From positions 628,001 to 692,000 of the forward strand of contig NC_058190.1 of assembly GCF_907165205.1 (NCBI RefSeq): 64,000 nucleotides of DNA, read 5' to 3'. The stretch is from Coccinella septempunctata. Taxonomy: Eukaryota; Arthropoda; Insecta; Coleoptera; Coccinellidae. Both the position numbers and the translations under genes were made by a program. Shown one piece after another: positions 1-10,846 of this stretch (the first letter of the stretch is position 1; each line of letters begins with the position of its first letter). The notes under the pieces are model-generated. The model was not told the DNA's origin. It searched no databases and saw only the letters and a program-made list of their open reading frames with translations.

Positions 1-830
1 TCCATCAGAAAAAATCGAATATTTGGTAAACAAAAGTGTTCTCTGTGAAGATCCCTACTTGAACGAATGCAAAGATGAACTGATATCCCATTTAAAAAAT
101 TGTGCTTCCGATGATGAGGCCCCTGTTGTGTTGTATGTTTCTAAAATGTTCTGTGTGAATAAGTCTGATTTATCGCAATACCAAACTAGGTCAATAATAT
201 TGGAAGAATTAAGCAGAGTGAGAAAAAAAGCATTGAAAAATGGTGAAAAAGTCGAAGAGGAGAAAGATATTGTTACCGTAGCTTTTGCCAGAGTATTCAG
301 TGGAAATTTGAAGGAGGGGCAAGAAGTTTATGTTCTACATCGTGGTTATAAGCCTGACAAGACTAAAATAGAAGAGAATGTTTGGAGTTTTATTGCGGAA
401 AACAAATATATAACAAAAATCAGGGTGAAACAACTTTACGTGTTGATTGGAAGAAATCACCATGATTTTGAAAAGAGTGTACGACGTGGTCGAAAAGAGA
501 AACGGTAAAGTCCTCGACTCTGTGTGTATGGACGAGGCAGAAAAAAAATACTTGGTGAAGGCTCATCTGCCCGTTATTGACAGTACGGATTTTGTGGGTG
601 AGATGCGCAAAATTACGTCAGGTCAGGCTTCTCCCAATTTGACATACAGCCACTATCGAGTTATCAACGAAGATCCGTATTACAGACACAATATCGAGGA
701 TCAGATAGATAAGAAGGCTGTTAGGGCGAGTATCATTTTGAGGGACGCAAGGAAGAGAAGAGGGCTCTATGTTGATGAGCAGGTGGTGACGCATGCCGAA
801 AAAGAAAGGAATAGGAGTAAGAAGAAATAA
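1..830 (+). pseudogene. EFL1-like GTPase fragment, internally deleted and frameshifted
   Basis: Two overlapping frames resemble separate parts of EFL1 (elongation factor-like GTPase 1, which with SBDS releases eIF6 from pre-60S ribosomes in the cytoplasm). The first frame, open from base 2 to a stop after 505, matches the domain II region (APVVLYVSKMF, then VAFARVFSGNLKEG and LYVLIGR). The second, about 450-830, matches the extreme C-terminus (LKRVYDVVEKRNGKVL, EMRKITSGQASP, RKRRGLYVDEQVVTHAEK) and ends at TAA 828-830. In EFL1 these parts are separated by roughly 400 residues; here they abut in different frames with no room for an intron. I read this as a deletion-bearing pseudogene or an assembly join. 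The N-terminal GTPase domain would lie left of the window. Identification of the family is firm; pseudogene status is inference. Confidence 0.75.
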
Positions 831-916
831 TTTCGCAATTTTGTAAATAACTGTATTGCCCTCGGGTGACGCGTGTAAAAAGACGTTGTTAAATTTCCTA
901 TTTTACAGAGTTGTTC

Positions 917-922
917 AATAAA
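917..922 (+). promoter_or_regulatory. AATAAA polyadenylation signal
   Basis: A canonical AATAAA lies 87 bp after the EFL1-like stop codon, as expected for a short 3' UTR. Its position suggests that the C-terminal exon is at its native locus rather than a processed copy, since no poly(A) tract follows. Confidence 0.5.
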
Positions 923-1222
923 AAATCAATAAGATCTTGTGTTTTAATATTTATCATGAAAAATAAAAATAAACAAAGCCGTTCCAAACGTTTCTTTTTG
1001 GTGACCATTATAAAATGAATTGATGTAGAAATTTATGCCTTAGTTTTATATTTGTATTATGTTCGGTTTTTTCTAGGGTTTGTGTTGTTATTTAAAAAAA
1101 TTTCATAACTGAAAATTATTATTATTTTTAACAAAGATCTTTGATTTTAATTTTTGATGGGTATGTCTATGGAGAGCATCACAGACCTAATAATTATTAG
1201 AGCATTGAACCCAAGAAAGAAC
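923..1222. other. AT-rich intergenic stretch
   Basis: No gene seen. It contains a 12-bp perfect palindrome, CAAAGATCTTTG (1132-1143), flanked by ATTTTTAA and ATTTTAAT; this may be a decayed ends-only transposon footprint. Confidence 0.4.
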
Positions 1223-1612
1223 TACAATGATTGAGAGAGGAGAGGAAAACGATCGCCATACTAAAAATGTGTCTCGAAAAACGGGGAAAATAGGAGACGC
1301 TGCGATTGTAAAGTTGCTCGATAAAAGGTGGGGATTTAGGCGCCAATCTATTGGTCAGATATTTTTATTCAGAAGAGTCAACTTCTCACGAGGGATGACA
1401 ATATCGATTTCTTTCATAATCAATCCATCATCTTTTTTCATCGCAAAAGTGCTCTTAACGCACAAATTGAATCCTAGCCGATTCTTGAGGTAAGGTTTTT
1501 TTAAATTTTCACTCAAAAATGCACTCTGAAATTTTATATTTTCCTTTTCTTTTCGAAACCAAACCACTATTACACTAGTGCACGCTTCAACATTTCACCA
1601 TGATTATATCTT
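1223..1612 (+). repeat. Dispersed repeat R, copy 1
   Basis: This block is repeated in two pieces at 19858-19994 and 21790-22046. Shared landmarks are the segment around GAACGATCGCC, the run TTCTTGAGGTAAGGTTTTTT, and the end CAACATTTCACCATG. It carries no convincing coding sequence, and the family is not recognised. Confidence 0.6.
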
Positions 1613-1764
1613 GTTCTCTTATCAAAAATCGAAAATAATATTATTCTAATCATCTGTCACCAGAAAAACTCAGCCAACTTCAAGTAGTTTAAATCAAAAT
1701 TTCGCCATCCCGCGGTCGCCAGCGCGGCTATTAGCAAAAACACGAACTACCCTATTGGTACATA

Positions 1765-3260
1765 CACTGCGCAAAAAAATTAACGCACATTATGGAAATC
1801 TCAAATTTATTCTACAACTGAAGGTGTTCTCAATGATAATTATTTTTATCAGAATTATGAATGCATATGTTATCCACTTTCAACGGTTTTCTTCAATACA
1901 GATGTTGTTTCCCAGCAGGAATAAAAAAAGATGATATTATCAGATTTTGAATGCATTGGCTCCATTCTAAAATCAGTTGTTCTCGATCATTTCTAGTGAT
2001 CAATAGTTTTTCTTTCGTTTGATTTGCTACACTCGATCGCTATGCAACGCGAAACACGCAATTTGACCCAAGAGGAATGTGCCCAAGCGGTAGTTTTGCG
2101 AGAAGAAGGGTGGACATGCACAAGAATTGCAGAAAGGTGTGGAGTTTCCCATACAAGTGTGTCCTGAATGTTGAAGCGATTCAGGGAGACAGGTATGAAC
2201 GTCCGAAGACCAGGACAGGGTAGACCACGGGTAACAACTGCAATTCAAGAACGTTACTTGAGAGTTTCTTCGTTGAGACAACGGTTTGCAACCGCTCGCC
2301 TCCTTCAAATTCAGCTTGAGCAAACTCATGAGGTGCAAATTAGCACTCAGACAATAATAAATCGCCTCAGAGAATATGATTTAAGGCCTCGTGTCGCGGC
2401 AAGAGGCCCAGCTCTTACCCCAGTCCATCGAAGGGCGCGTTATTTGGATTTTGCGAGAGAGCATATCCATTGGGAAAGAGTTCTCTTCACAGATGAGTTT
2501 AGATTCTGCCTCTACCATTGTAATCGACGTTCCATTGTATACAGACGTCCACATGAAAGATATGCTCAGTGCAATTTCCTGAATACTACTGGTTTCGGGG
2601 GAGGATCGATTATGGTATGAGGTAGAATATCTTTGACTGCTCGCACAGACCTAGTGGTCGTTGATAATGGAGCTATGAATGCTGATAAGTATTTAAGGAA
2701 CATTCTCGAAGAGCATGTAGTGCCATTTGCCCCATACATTGGTGAAAATTTCAATTTTATGGACGATAATGCCAGACCCCATCGTGCGCGCATCGTTCAG
2801 GAGTACCTTGAAGAGGTTGAAGTCTCTCGAATGGAATGGCCAGCAAGAAGTCCAGATCTCAATCCGATTGAGCAAGTTTGGGACAACCTCAATAGAAGGC
2901 TGAGAAGTTCAGAAAATCATCCAGCTACTCTTAATGACTTAGGAATCCAACTCGGAGAAATCTGGGAAGGATTAGATCAGAACATTTTAAGATCACTCAT
3001 TTTGAGTATGAACCTTCGTTGCCGAGCTGTAATTTTAAATATTAAATCACTTATCAGCATTTCAGTATTTTGAAAATTGTTCATTTCTCTTCTTTCACAA
3101 AAGATTCGGTGAAATCCTGAATTTTTCTTCCATTTAATGTGTCTTGTTTCGTTCAAAACCCTCCCGAGAGAACATAAAGAATAAGTTATAAAGTCAATGT
3201 AGAGTTAACTTTCATTAAAATTGAGATTTTCAGAATGTGCGTTAATTCTTTTGCGCAGTG
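1765..3260 (+). mobile_element. Tc1-like DNA transposon
   Basis: A complete element of 1,496 bp. The ends form an imperfect TIR of about 45 bp starting CACTGCGCAAAA; both ends are flanked by TA (1763-1764 and 3261-3262), the Tc1/mariner target duplication. It encodes a transposase with a DD34E triad. Two in-frame stops make this copy non-autonomous, but the intact ends suggest a fairly recent insertion. Confidence 0.9.
2042..3073 (+). pseudogene. Tc1-like transposase with two premature stops
   Basis: The reading frame starts at ATG 2042 and is collinear with Tc1 transposase: an N-terminal HTH region, a GRPR-type motif (GQGRPR), then the catalytic residues. These are Asp in LFTDEFRF, Asp in MDDNARPH and Glu in NPIEQVWD, with 34 residues between the last two (DD34E). 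TGA stops interrupt at 2165-2167 and 2618-2620; the second replaces the usual Trp of the MVWG motif. No frameshift was seen. Length, about 344 codons, is normal for the family. Confidence 0.88.
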
Positions 3261-3262
3261 TA

Positions 3263-3990
3263 CTTTAGGAGACAAAAAATCTATGGTCTCAAAGCAGCGA
3301 TCGTTCTCCTTATAGAGGGTCTCCTCTTTATTCAAAGGTTCTCCTTGTGTATATTCTCCATAGGTGATATCAAAGAGATCTTTGGCAGAGATATAATATA
3401 TTTGGCCAACACGAACTCAAGGAGTTGATGAAAACGCTTATTAAACGATAAAATAATAAAAAATAATTAAACACCAAAATTTTTTTCCGTTTTTCTGATG
3501 AAAAAAAAATTCAAATTTTCCCAAACATTACATTGTTAATAACTTCTAGATTTCTGCGAAAATTTTCTAGTTTTGCTAAGACAAACATTTTTCAAGTGTT
3601 TACAATTGAGAGAGACTGAACTTTAACTACTTGTTTGTAATCCCAGTTAACTTTCAATTCAATAAAATTTTGACTGAGATGTTAAACCTTATTATTATTA
3701 CTTGAACTGAGAACTTTGCTCAGCCACATCACATAAGGGATTCAACCCCTTCCTAGATCATCTTCAGAAATTCCAAACCAACGTTATGTGTAATATCTTC
3801 AACAAAGATCATCAGCCTAATCATTGAGCTCATTTTTTATTATGGACACATTGATATGTTCCTCTAAGACAAAGTTATGAAATAACAACCAGCGAAGAAG
3901 GTTGAATTTATTTATTTAATTGCTATTACACAAGCAATAGAACATTTTTAGGGTATTCCATTAATAAATGAAATATGAAGAAGCAATAAT
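3263..3990. other. Intergenic, short repeat fragments
   Basis: No gene seen. Near 3286-3330 lies a reverse-oriented copy of the short AGAACGATCGCTGC-type motif also found near 1227, 17600, 19860 and 59180. The rest is AT-rich sequence of unknown origin. Confidence 0.4.
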
Positions 3991-4581
3991 GAACACTCCT
4001 TCTGGCGAAAATCATGTATTGTTTATGAAATATCTTTGAAACGTCACATTTCGAAGTAAAAATTTCAACCGGTTCCCAGAAAAAAATTATTTTAAGCACT
4101 TAAAAATGAAAAATAAAAATGGGTATTTAATTTAAAGCGTTCCGTTTCTATTGCACAAGTTGGCAACATCGACTGAAATATGCCTTGATAATAAGAGGAC
4201 AACAAATACATTATCTTGATGAGATACGAGATAGACAAAGATGGCTGTCTATGAAGTCTGCGACGAACGAGGAAGTTAGTAAAATTTTATGGAATTTTTA
4301 TGGCCGGTTGCTGTTGAGGCTCACCACTAAGTACGCGCCTGTATATCAACAGCTGTTATTTTATAAACAAGCTGATCGGACGTTGTTCTTTTCATTGTCT
4401 TGTATGCGCTGTTGCCAAATCGTAAAATCCGCACAAAGCGATTTAAATTTTAAAACCCCATTTTTGAAGGATGATTTTGACTAGATTCTGCGGTGAATTT
4501 GAAGAAATCATGAATGAAACTCATAATTAATCAGTTTGAACTTACATATGCAGTGATAACCCAAAATAAGGAGAATTCCCC
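3991..4581 (+). mobile_element. Non-autonomous DNA element (590-bp MITE), copy 1
   Basis: Closely similar over its whole length to 62924-63511. The ends form a short imperfect TIR of the GGGAATACTCCTT type. A 99-codon open frame (4185-4484) is partly conserved in the other copy but resembles nothing I recognise, so I do not call it a gene. Confidence 0.7.
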
Positions 4582-4988
4582 TTTAAAGTAACAACAATAA
4601 GAATAAAAACCAATACAGCAAAAATAACATAAATAAACTAAAAGACTTTATAACATTCCCAGCACATGGCAAACATCAAAATAGTTTGAACACAAATCAA
4701 TTCAGAAGTTCACTAATTTTTCAGCTGGGATAGAAACGCGAAAAAGCTCATAATAATTAGGGTGTCCCATTTGAAATAACGAAGTTTGTAGTAATTTTTC
4801 GCATAAGCGGCAACGTAGCAAAATTGAAAATTAGTTTTTCCCTAAGCTCTTGAGAGCTTAGCATTAAAAACCTCGAATAAGCTACTAAATACTGAAGGGC
4901 ATCTATTCCATAAAATTATTCATCCTCCTGAATGAAACTATACCATTCTGAAGTTTCAAATTCAATTATGGTCGAGGAAAATCCACAA
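4582..4988. other. 3' flank of zinc-finger gene 1
   Basis: AT-rich sequence after the gene-1 stop (the gene is on the minus strand). A fragment near 4760 resembles the ends of CAGGGTG-type MITEs. No clear polyadenylation signal was seen on the minus strand. Confidence 0.35.
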
Positions 4989-6303
4989 CTATGACTCACA
5001 TTTAGATTCACAAGGGTTTTTCTTAATATTTAGATGAATAGCGTCAACATGCTTTTGAAGATGATCTTTTCTGTTCGTATCGTAATCACAATAGTGACAC
5101 TTGTATTCTTTAATCTTCAAATGAACAGATTTTACATGTACTTCAAGCATGAACGTGTTATTTACAGCATATTCACATAAACGACACTTGTGCTTCTTGA
5201 TGTTCAAATGAACAGAGTCGATGTGGTTTCGGAGGACCTCTTTCCTATTCGTAGCGTAGTCACACAGATGACACTTGAATTCTTTAGTTTTCAAATGTAC
5301 AGAATTAACGTGTTCGTTTAGATTGATTTTATGACTCGCGGCAAAGCTACACAAATCACACTTGTATTTCCTAATTTTCAGATGGACCGATCTCACATGT
5401 TCATCAAGGTGATATTTCACGCTTGTGGCGTAGTCACACGAGTGGCACCTGTGATCCTTAATTTTCAAATGAACTGATTTCACGTGACCATCCAGGCTAG
5501 CTTTCGAATTCGCGGCATAATTACATAAGTGACATTTGTGTTTCTTCATATTTAAATGAACACACTTGACGTGATTTTCAAGACCATCTTTTCTATTTGT
5601 AACGTATTCGCATAATTGGCACTTATGTTTTTTAATATTTAAATGAACAGTGTTTATGTGCCTCTGAAGGTTCTCTTTCTTTTTTGTTGCATACTGACAT
5701 AAATTACAGTTGTGCTGGTTTATATTCGAATGAACTGATTGGATATGTACCTTAAGGTACTTTTTATAATTAGTCTCATAATCACACATGTTACAATTGT
5801 GAATCTTGGTATTAAAATCTAAATCCAAAGATTGTATTTTTGGAGAAGAAGCATCCCAATGCGAGGGTTTATCAAGATAGGTTTCTTCACCTTTAGGATA
5901 ATCGCCCATGTTCTTTATATTAAATTGATATTGTTCAAAGTGATCAAGATTAGAATTATTCATCAATGGATCTAAAACGTGAGGCTTTTCTTCTATTATT
6001 GAGGTGGATGATAATTCATTTGCATCGACTTCTGTAACCAAGCAAATTGGCTTGCTCTCTTCAATCTTCATTATATATTCTTCTCTTTCATGAACTTCTT
6101 TTTCATCCATGAATTGTTCAATAACGTCGACCATTCCTGATTTTTCTTCCAACTTCACTCTGAAAGAAATGCGAATTTTCGAATCGATTGAACTAGGAGA
6201 AATAAAATAGTAATGTAAAATAATGGATACATCACAGTATAAAAACTCACTCATCATAGGCAATATGTGCCTCTTCCTCAATATTTATACAACTTTCACC
6301 CAT
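4989..6303 (-). CDS. C2H2 zinc-finger protein 1 (9 fingers), two exons
   Basis: My model joins a first exon 6303-6251 (ATG at 6303; peptide MGESCINIEEEAHIAYDE) to a second exon 6159-4989 through a 91-nt intron (donor GTGAGT, acceptor TTTCAG). The product is 407 aa. The first ~135 residues are acidic and without a known domain. Nine C2H2 fingers follow from about residue 140, of the form C-x2-C-x12-H-x4-H joined by LNIKKHK / LKIKEHK linkers instead of the canonical TGEKP. It is probably a nuclear DNA-binding protein; targets are unknown. The same architecture recurs in the genes at 10847-12130 and 12932-14792, so the three are paralogues. The first exon is conserved in size, phase and sequence, which is why I prefer it to any Met inside the intron. 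Confidence 0.88.
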
Positions 6304-6642
6304 TTTTTCGAAAAAACAATATTTTTTTTTCTTCTATATGATTCTATGCACTTGCCACAGAAATCTAATATTTCTGTTCACAGAACTTAATGCCTCTTCT
6401 TCCTCATAGACATAGGGGTTTTATTTGTTTGAGATTGATATTTTCATTAAATTAAGATTTCTCCATTCCAGTTATATTTTGTAAGTGCTAAGCACATTAT
6501 GAGTAAGATTTGCATCATTGCTAGTCAGGTTCCACAATTGTCTCTACCTTTTTCCTTCTAGGGGTTCAAATTCATTGAAGTAAATGACAATAAGTTTATT
6601 CTTTGAATTAACAACCAAGAGCAAATTTACACATTCATATGT
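6304..6642. promoter_or_regulatory. 5' flank of zinc-finger gene 1
   Basis: AT-rich upstream region of the minus-strand gene. No TATA box or clear initiator was identified, and no gene was seen. Confidence 0.25.
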
Positions 6643-6867
6643 GTCCGTATATACACATTTGGTAACCGAAAGCAGAGACTTTGTCTCTGCCGAAAGTTAC
6701 CAGAGCGGCTACCAGAGTCTCTGGCGGCTACTCTGGTGACTGATATTGAACCAAATTGTCAGGAATTCGACATATACGGACCCCTTCTATATCTCTGACG
6801 GAACCCTACTCTGTAATCTGTGCCGCCCACTTACTAACCAGAAGTAACCAAAGTGTATATACGGACC
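6643..6867. mobile_element. Small TIR element (MITE), about 225 bp
   Basis: The left end, GTCCGTATATACACATTTGG, is matched in inverse orientation near 6845-6867 with two mismatches, giving TIRs of about 24 bp. A further end of the same family faces it at 7522-7551, together with fragments carrying CTACCAGAG repeats, so the region holds at least one partial second copy. No coding capacity. Confidence 0.6.
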
Positions 6868-7144
6868 ACAGCCAGAGTAATATGTGTAAGACAATAATTC
6901 TATTCTAATAAATATCTATGTATTATGTAGTCATTTCTGCCAAGATAATTCTAAACATTAGTCATATATAGAAGTATTTTTCTGGGATACTCATTTTTAA
7001 CATCATTAGTTTTCATTGTCATGAATGGATTCTTTGTTAATTTGAAAAAAGTTCAATATATTAATTTATTAATTGAAATTTGTTTTTTCCTTCTAATATT
7101 CCTAACATTTTTCGAACCTGAGCTCTATAGCGGCTATCTTACCT

Positions 7145-7270
7145 AAGTTCGAAAAATACACTCCATCGCCTCTCTCTACTCCTATCGTTCTTTTAATCGA
7201 ATTTCCCACTAAACTCGATAAAAAGAACAATAGTAGAAGAGAAAGGCGACGGAGTGTATTTTTCGAACTT
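7145..7270. repeat. Hairpin MITE with 56-bp arms
   Basis: Arms 7145-7200 and 7215-7270 are inverted copies (about 90% identical by eye), starting AAGTTCGAAAAATACACTCC, with a 14-bp loop. A transcript of either strand would fold into a long stem. Confidence 0.8.
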
Positions 7271-7357
7271 AATACTTTATACATATTCCGAATTCATAAA
7301 TCCTGCCTAAATTTTCTTCTTCCCCACTCTTCGTGCCCACGCAAATGGCGGCCAAAC

Positions 7358-7371
7358 CAGAGATATCTCTG
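7358..7371. mobile_element. 14-bp ends-only transposon footprint
   Basis: CAGAGATATCTCTG is a perfect palindrome flanked on both sides by GGCCAAAC (7350-7357 and 7372-7379), an exact 8-bp duplication. The palindrome equals the joined termini (CAGAGATA / TATCTCTG) of the element at 8603-9260, so it is best read as the residue of that family after excision or extreme internal deletion. Confidence 0.75.
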
Positions 7372-7551
7372 GGCCAAACAAGTGTCATCCGTGTTTCTGT
7401 GGATTAGTAGGGACATAGCATTTCTTGGCTGTGGTCCGCAAAGATTATAGAGTAGGAAGATGGGAAACGACCCTACTAATCTAGTACTAAAAAACGACTA
7501 CCAGAGTAACCGCTCTGGTAACTTTCGGTTACCAAATGTGTATATACGGAC

Positions 7552-8594
7552 CATACGCTGTATCAGAGACAACCTCTTGTATATTCGTGTTCTGTGATGC
7601 TACCTCAGACGACGCAGCACTCGCAGCAGTCAAATCATTCATATAAAGCCAGAGTTGTCTCTATGTGAAGCTTCTTATGCTAAAATACAGAAACTCCTCC
7701 AGAAATACGAAAAAAACTGACAGTCTCTATTTCCTCTGCCTCCACATCCAACAACTTAGCAAAAGAATGGCATAATTATTCATTTACTGCTAAAATATTG
7801 TGTAACTTGCCCAAGTCATTGAATACTTTAATTACCATTACTAAAGTAAATTTAATTAACACTGTTAGCGGAAAAATAACTAAACCAACACCACCAGCAA
7901 ACTTTAAACAAAATAATGCTATTTCAATGTACGTAGATTAACTAAAAGTACAATAATATTCCAGATTATGTGTTGTATTTACACTTGTCCTCCACAATTT
8001 TATTTTGACGTCTATCGCCCATATACCAATGTATAAAATTGTACAATAAATTGCCGAATGACATAAAATCTCTGAATAAATCGAAATTTCGTAATGTAGT
8101 GAAAACTGTACTGCAAAAGAAATGTTTTTACAGTGTTGAAGAATGATATTTTTTGGAATAAGTTTTTTTCCCTTCTTCTTTACCCATTGTTGTGTAATAT
8201 TTTGGTATAACTGACATGTCCTATACATTGTAAAATGTCTATCAGGATTAATAAATTATTCTATTCTATCTGACAGCAGGTGGCCTTGCTATCTTCCTCT
8301 TCTATTCAAAGCCATAAAGTATGTGTGTTCTGTGTCATAGACATAGGGACATGGACTGTGCCTTCCCTTTATATCTATGCATGAAATACGGTCAAAAAAA
8401 GTGACAGAGAGAAAAACACGTCGGGAATGCAGTTGTCTTTTTCTAGAATTTTGATTGGTCTACACTCACCTCTATGTGAACAAAAAAGAGAAAGGTAATG
8501 TCCCGACGAGCTTTTCTCTCTTTCTAATAAATAGCCAATTTCATGCTGGCATTGCTCGGTCCATGTCTCTATGTCTATGTTCTGTGTCCAGAGC
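7552..8594. other. Intergenic region with retroelement-like tail
   Basis: No gene seen. Around 8195-8265, ACATGTCCTATACATTGTAAAATG followed by AATAAATTATTC-type sequence resembles 3' ends of non-LTR elements also found, inverted, near 51200 and 60250. The remainder is unassigned. Confidence 0.3.
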
Positions 8595-8602
8595 ATCGCA
8601 GA

Positions 8603-9260
8603 CAGAGATATATCTATAGACCATATTAGTGAGGTTAGGCGGGAATTTTGAATCGCGATACATCCGTGGATCTGGTCCCTGAATTCCCTATGCATTTCTT
8701 ATGGGACTAAAAATGCCGCGTACTTCTCGCCTGTTTTCGGATATTTTAGCGAATTTCTTAAGATTTATTTCTGTTGGAATGTGTTCTATGATCCTTTCTT
8801 AACAGGTTGAAAACAAAATTTCGTAATAAAATGGTATATTTTTTTAATAATGGGTCAATATAAAATTGGTCAGCAAGATCCATGGAAGTTTGTCGTAGCT
8901 TCATTTCGTTTCTAACCTCTGAAGCTGATATCATTCTAACGCGCAAGCGTAGCATGTCATTTTCCTTGTTACGGTTCATCATTGACGTATAGCAGAAATG
9001 ATCTACGACATACGGATATATTCCGTATAATAATGTTTTCAATTTTGATTTTAGGACATATAAAAGTATTTTGTGATGTGAAATGTACTTGGAAACAACC
9101 TCTAATAATGGCGGCACCCAATTTTGCATGTCTTCATATTAACATTTACTTCTAGCTAGCGATATTCCATCTTAAAGTCGATTCCAGTGTAAAAAAATTT
9201 GAATATGGATCTCCCGCCAATTGAGTGATTCTAACCTCACTAATATGGTCTATATCTCTG
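8603..9260. mobile_element. hAT/P-like non-autonomous element with 8-bp TSD
   Basis: A 658-bp element with ends CAGAGATATA...TATATCTCTG and longer inverted similarity through ACCATATTAGTGAGGTTAG (8618-8638 against 9231-9251). The flanks are an exact 8-bp duplication, ATCGCAGA (8595-8602 and 9261-9268). A 123-codon minus-strand frame (8758-9129) has no recognisable domain. An 8-bp duplication fits hAT or P superfamilies; I cannot choose between them. Confidence 0.8.
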
Positions 9261-9268
9261 ATCGCAGA

Positions 9269-10089
9269 ACACTAAAATAAGCCATCTGACACATAGTTTG
9301 TCTATGATCTAACGTGCGTTCAAAATATGGAGGGTACTTCAAAAAACATTCGTCCTCAAGTAAGCTAACTTTTAATTTGATCATTTCAAAAAATTAAAAA
9401 ATTCGTCAAATTGGATACTTTGGCTAAATGCGACTCTATTTGAAAGATTCACAGAATTAAGTTACATTACAGATAAGAGTAAACATAAGAAACAAAACTT
9501 CATAGATAACCTACAAAACTTGTTTCGACTTTGCCGTACTGACAAAGTAGTTTCGTAATTCAGCCGGCAGAGGGCGCCTAGATTTTTGGATTTGAATTCA
9601 GCTTAAAACCCCCATATTACCTTGGATTTTGGATATCCATCGCCAATATGAAATAATCGATTATTGTGTTTATTTCATTTCGTACAAAAATTACCAGATT
9701 CCGAAATAACCCATTTTAACCATTTCAATTATGAAAATTAGGTAAACTTAATACAGTAGCTTATTTCCAAAGTTGAAATGGTACTCAGTGTCAGCATGTA
9801 TGTATTTTAACTTCAACAAGTCGATATCCCAGTTAGAATGACGCCATTAAGATTTAATGCTCCATTAAAATTTTAAACTGTTATTTTTCAATGGAGAATT
9901 AAAATTTTGATGAAACATTGAGATTCTAGAGACTTTTTTGCAACTGGGGGCATGAGTGTGAGGTTACCAGGGTTGGTATAGCTCATTATAAAAATTTGAA
10001 TGGTTATGTTTTAACCAGAGATATATCTCTGGTTTTAACCTGTGCTGAACCAACTATTTTTTGACCTCAAGAATCAGTATCAAAATATA
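9269..10089. other. Intergenic; diverged repeat shared with 17365-17590
   Basis: Segments near 9400-9470 and 9965-10075 match, in order, parts of 17365-17590 (landmarks GGCTAAATGCGACTC and CAGCTCATTATGAAAA-type strings). No gene seen. Confidence 0.45.
10016..10031. mobile_element. 16-bp ends-only transposon footprint
   Basis: CAGAGATATATCTCTG, a perfect palindrome, lies between two exact copies of GTTTTAAC (10008-10015 and 10032-10039). The related repeat near 17520 lacks the insertion. It is the same family end sequence as at 8603-9260 and 7358-7371. Confidence 0.75.
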
Positions 10090-10643
10090 CAGGGTGTTTT
10101 CAAAGGTGAGGCTTTTTTTCGAGGGACTGTAGAAGTTATTAAAATAAGTAATTTCATTAAAAATTGTCTATATAAATATTCAAGATGGCTGTCCTACAAT
10201 CCCTAGAATTTGGACAAATTTCAAGTAGGGGACTGTGGGATATGACTAGCATCAGAAAAACGAAACAAAACATGAACAAATGACTGGACAATGAATAGTT
10301 CAGTACATCCGAGTCTATCTGATTAGTTGCATCAGGTCACTTGAATGAGGAAAATTCGGCAATCCTAAATTTCCATTTTCATTTCCACGTAAAAATCTAA
10401 CAGGCCAATTCCCCAAAAGAAACCATACAGGTGAGTCAGTCAATACGAAATAAGTTTTTCCCAATGCTCGCGACAATTCAGATAAAAAATGATCTAGGGT
10501 TGTATTAGGATCTATTTCAGTAATCATTTCTAATGTTTTTAAATTTTTGGCCATTTTGGAAGTTTTGTATAGGTGATTTTTGGTGATTATTTTTACCAGT
10601 TCCACCTCCTGTCAGGAAAAGCCTCACCTTTATATACACCCTG
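10090..10643. mobile_element. CAGGGTG-ended MITE, about 555 bp
   Basis: The ends are inverted: CAGGGTGT followed by AAAGGTGAGGCTTTT on the left, with the reverse complement at 10610-10643. TA precedes the left end. A 96-codon minus frame inside (10315-10605) has no known domain. It belongs to the same end class as larger palindromes at 23518, 43564 and 53736. Confidence 0.7.
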
Positions 10644-10846
10644 CATATAAATTGTTTTTTATCCGGAAATGAACATGCAAAAACAGTTTATAACGCCCAA
10701 GAACGATTGACCATTGATATTTTTTCAAAATATTAAAATCAAAGGTGAAAATGATGAAATCAAAACTAAAAATCATTAAAATAGAAAGAGATACTTAGGA
10801 CAATAAATATGCGTAAATCATGATTTAAATCCGACAACGTGGTGTA

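Noticed and set aside
3372..3385. CAAAGAGATCTTTG as another transposon footprint
   Set aside because: The palindrome is imperfect and the 8-bp flanks do not match.
8758..9129. 123-codon minus-strand frame inside the 658-bp element as a transposase
   Set aside because: No catalytic or DNA-binding motif; too short for a transposase.
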